Assembly (NCBI GenBank): GCA_021827805.1
Contig: JAKAUG010000156.1
Span: forward strand, 1 to 5,251
Source of the DNA: Bacillota bacterium
Lineage (GTDB): Bacteria > Bacillota > Sulfobacillia > RBS10-35 > JAJYVN01
Direction: 5' to 3'
DNA: 5,251 nucleotides
Positions 5,179 to 5,251 of this stretch are shown here, one piece after another (within the stretch, counting starts at the first letter, position 1; every line of letters starts with the position of its first letter). The position numbers and the translations under genes were made by a program. The notes under the pieces were generated by a model that was not told the origin of the DNA, made no database searches, and worked only from the letters and a program-made list of their open reading frames with translations.

Positions 5179-5251
5179 GTCGCATCCGCTCCCCCAGCCC
5201 CAGACCGGGGCACGGCAGCGTATGCCCCCCGGACGTGGATGCCCGCGCGCC

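Noticed and set aside
5179..5251. Remnant or 3' end of a comFC-like gene (one minus-strand frame reads IHVRGAYAAV)
   Set aside because: The resemblance to the ComFC NxxGAF motif is too short, and that frame has no stop before it deeply overlaps the glycosyltransferase-like gene.

Overview
The window is a single head-to-tail block of minus-strand genes from a very GC-rich bacterium. Read in transcription order (high to low coordinates) it holds a small membrane-anchored glycosyltransferase-like protein, yvyF, flgM, flgN, flgK, flgL, then a gap of about 230 bases and the 5' part of tatC, which runs off the window edge. The order yvyF-flgM-flgN-flgK-flgL is the late flagellar cluster known from Bacillus subtilis and other Bacillota (comF-yvyF-flgM-yvyG-flgK-flgL). 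Together with the high GC this suggests a GC-rich, deep-branching Bacillota (Thermaerobacter, Symbiobacterium or Limnochordia type). That placement is inference from gene order and composition, not from a database match.

Flagellar part (about 5178 to 1072). The genes are tightly packed: a 10-base overlap between the glycosyltransferase-like gene and yvyF, a TGATG stop/start overlap between yvyF and flgM, 3 bases between flgM and flgN, 59 between flgN and flgK, and 19 between flgK and flgL. FlgM is the anti-sigma-28 factor, FlgN the export chaperone for FlgK and FlgL, and FlgK and FlgL the two hook-filament junction proteins, so the block controls and builds the step that precedes flagellin export. 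A near-consensus sigma-28 promoter (TAAA, 15 bases, CCCGATAA) lies inside the last codons of yvyF just upstream of flgM. This implies that sigma-28 drives flgM and the genes behind it separately from the upstream read-through.

Oddities. flgN as given is split between two frames: residues 1-138 lie in one frame and a convincing FlgN C-terminal tail of 41 residues lies in another, as if one base were missing near 3556-3566. A 7-bp perfect hairpin abuts the flgK ribosome binding site. A 16-bp palindrome fills most of the spacer of the sigma-28 promoter and overlaps its -10 element. The first gene has a GT2-like fold start but lacks the DxD metal site.

TatC part (1 to 837). The recognisable TatC core begins only at residue 150. 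It is preceded by an in-frame, hydrophilic, low-complexity N-terminal extension that has its own strong ribosome binding site. fliW and csrA, which follow flgL in many Bacillota, are not here. No RNA genes, mobile elements or CRISPR arrays were seen.
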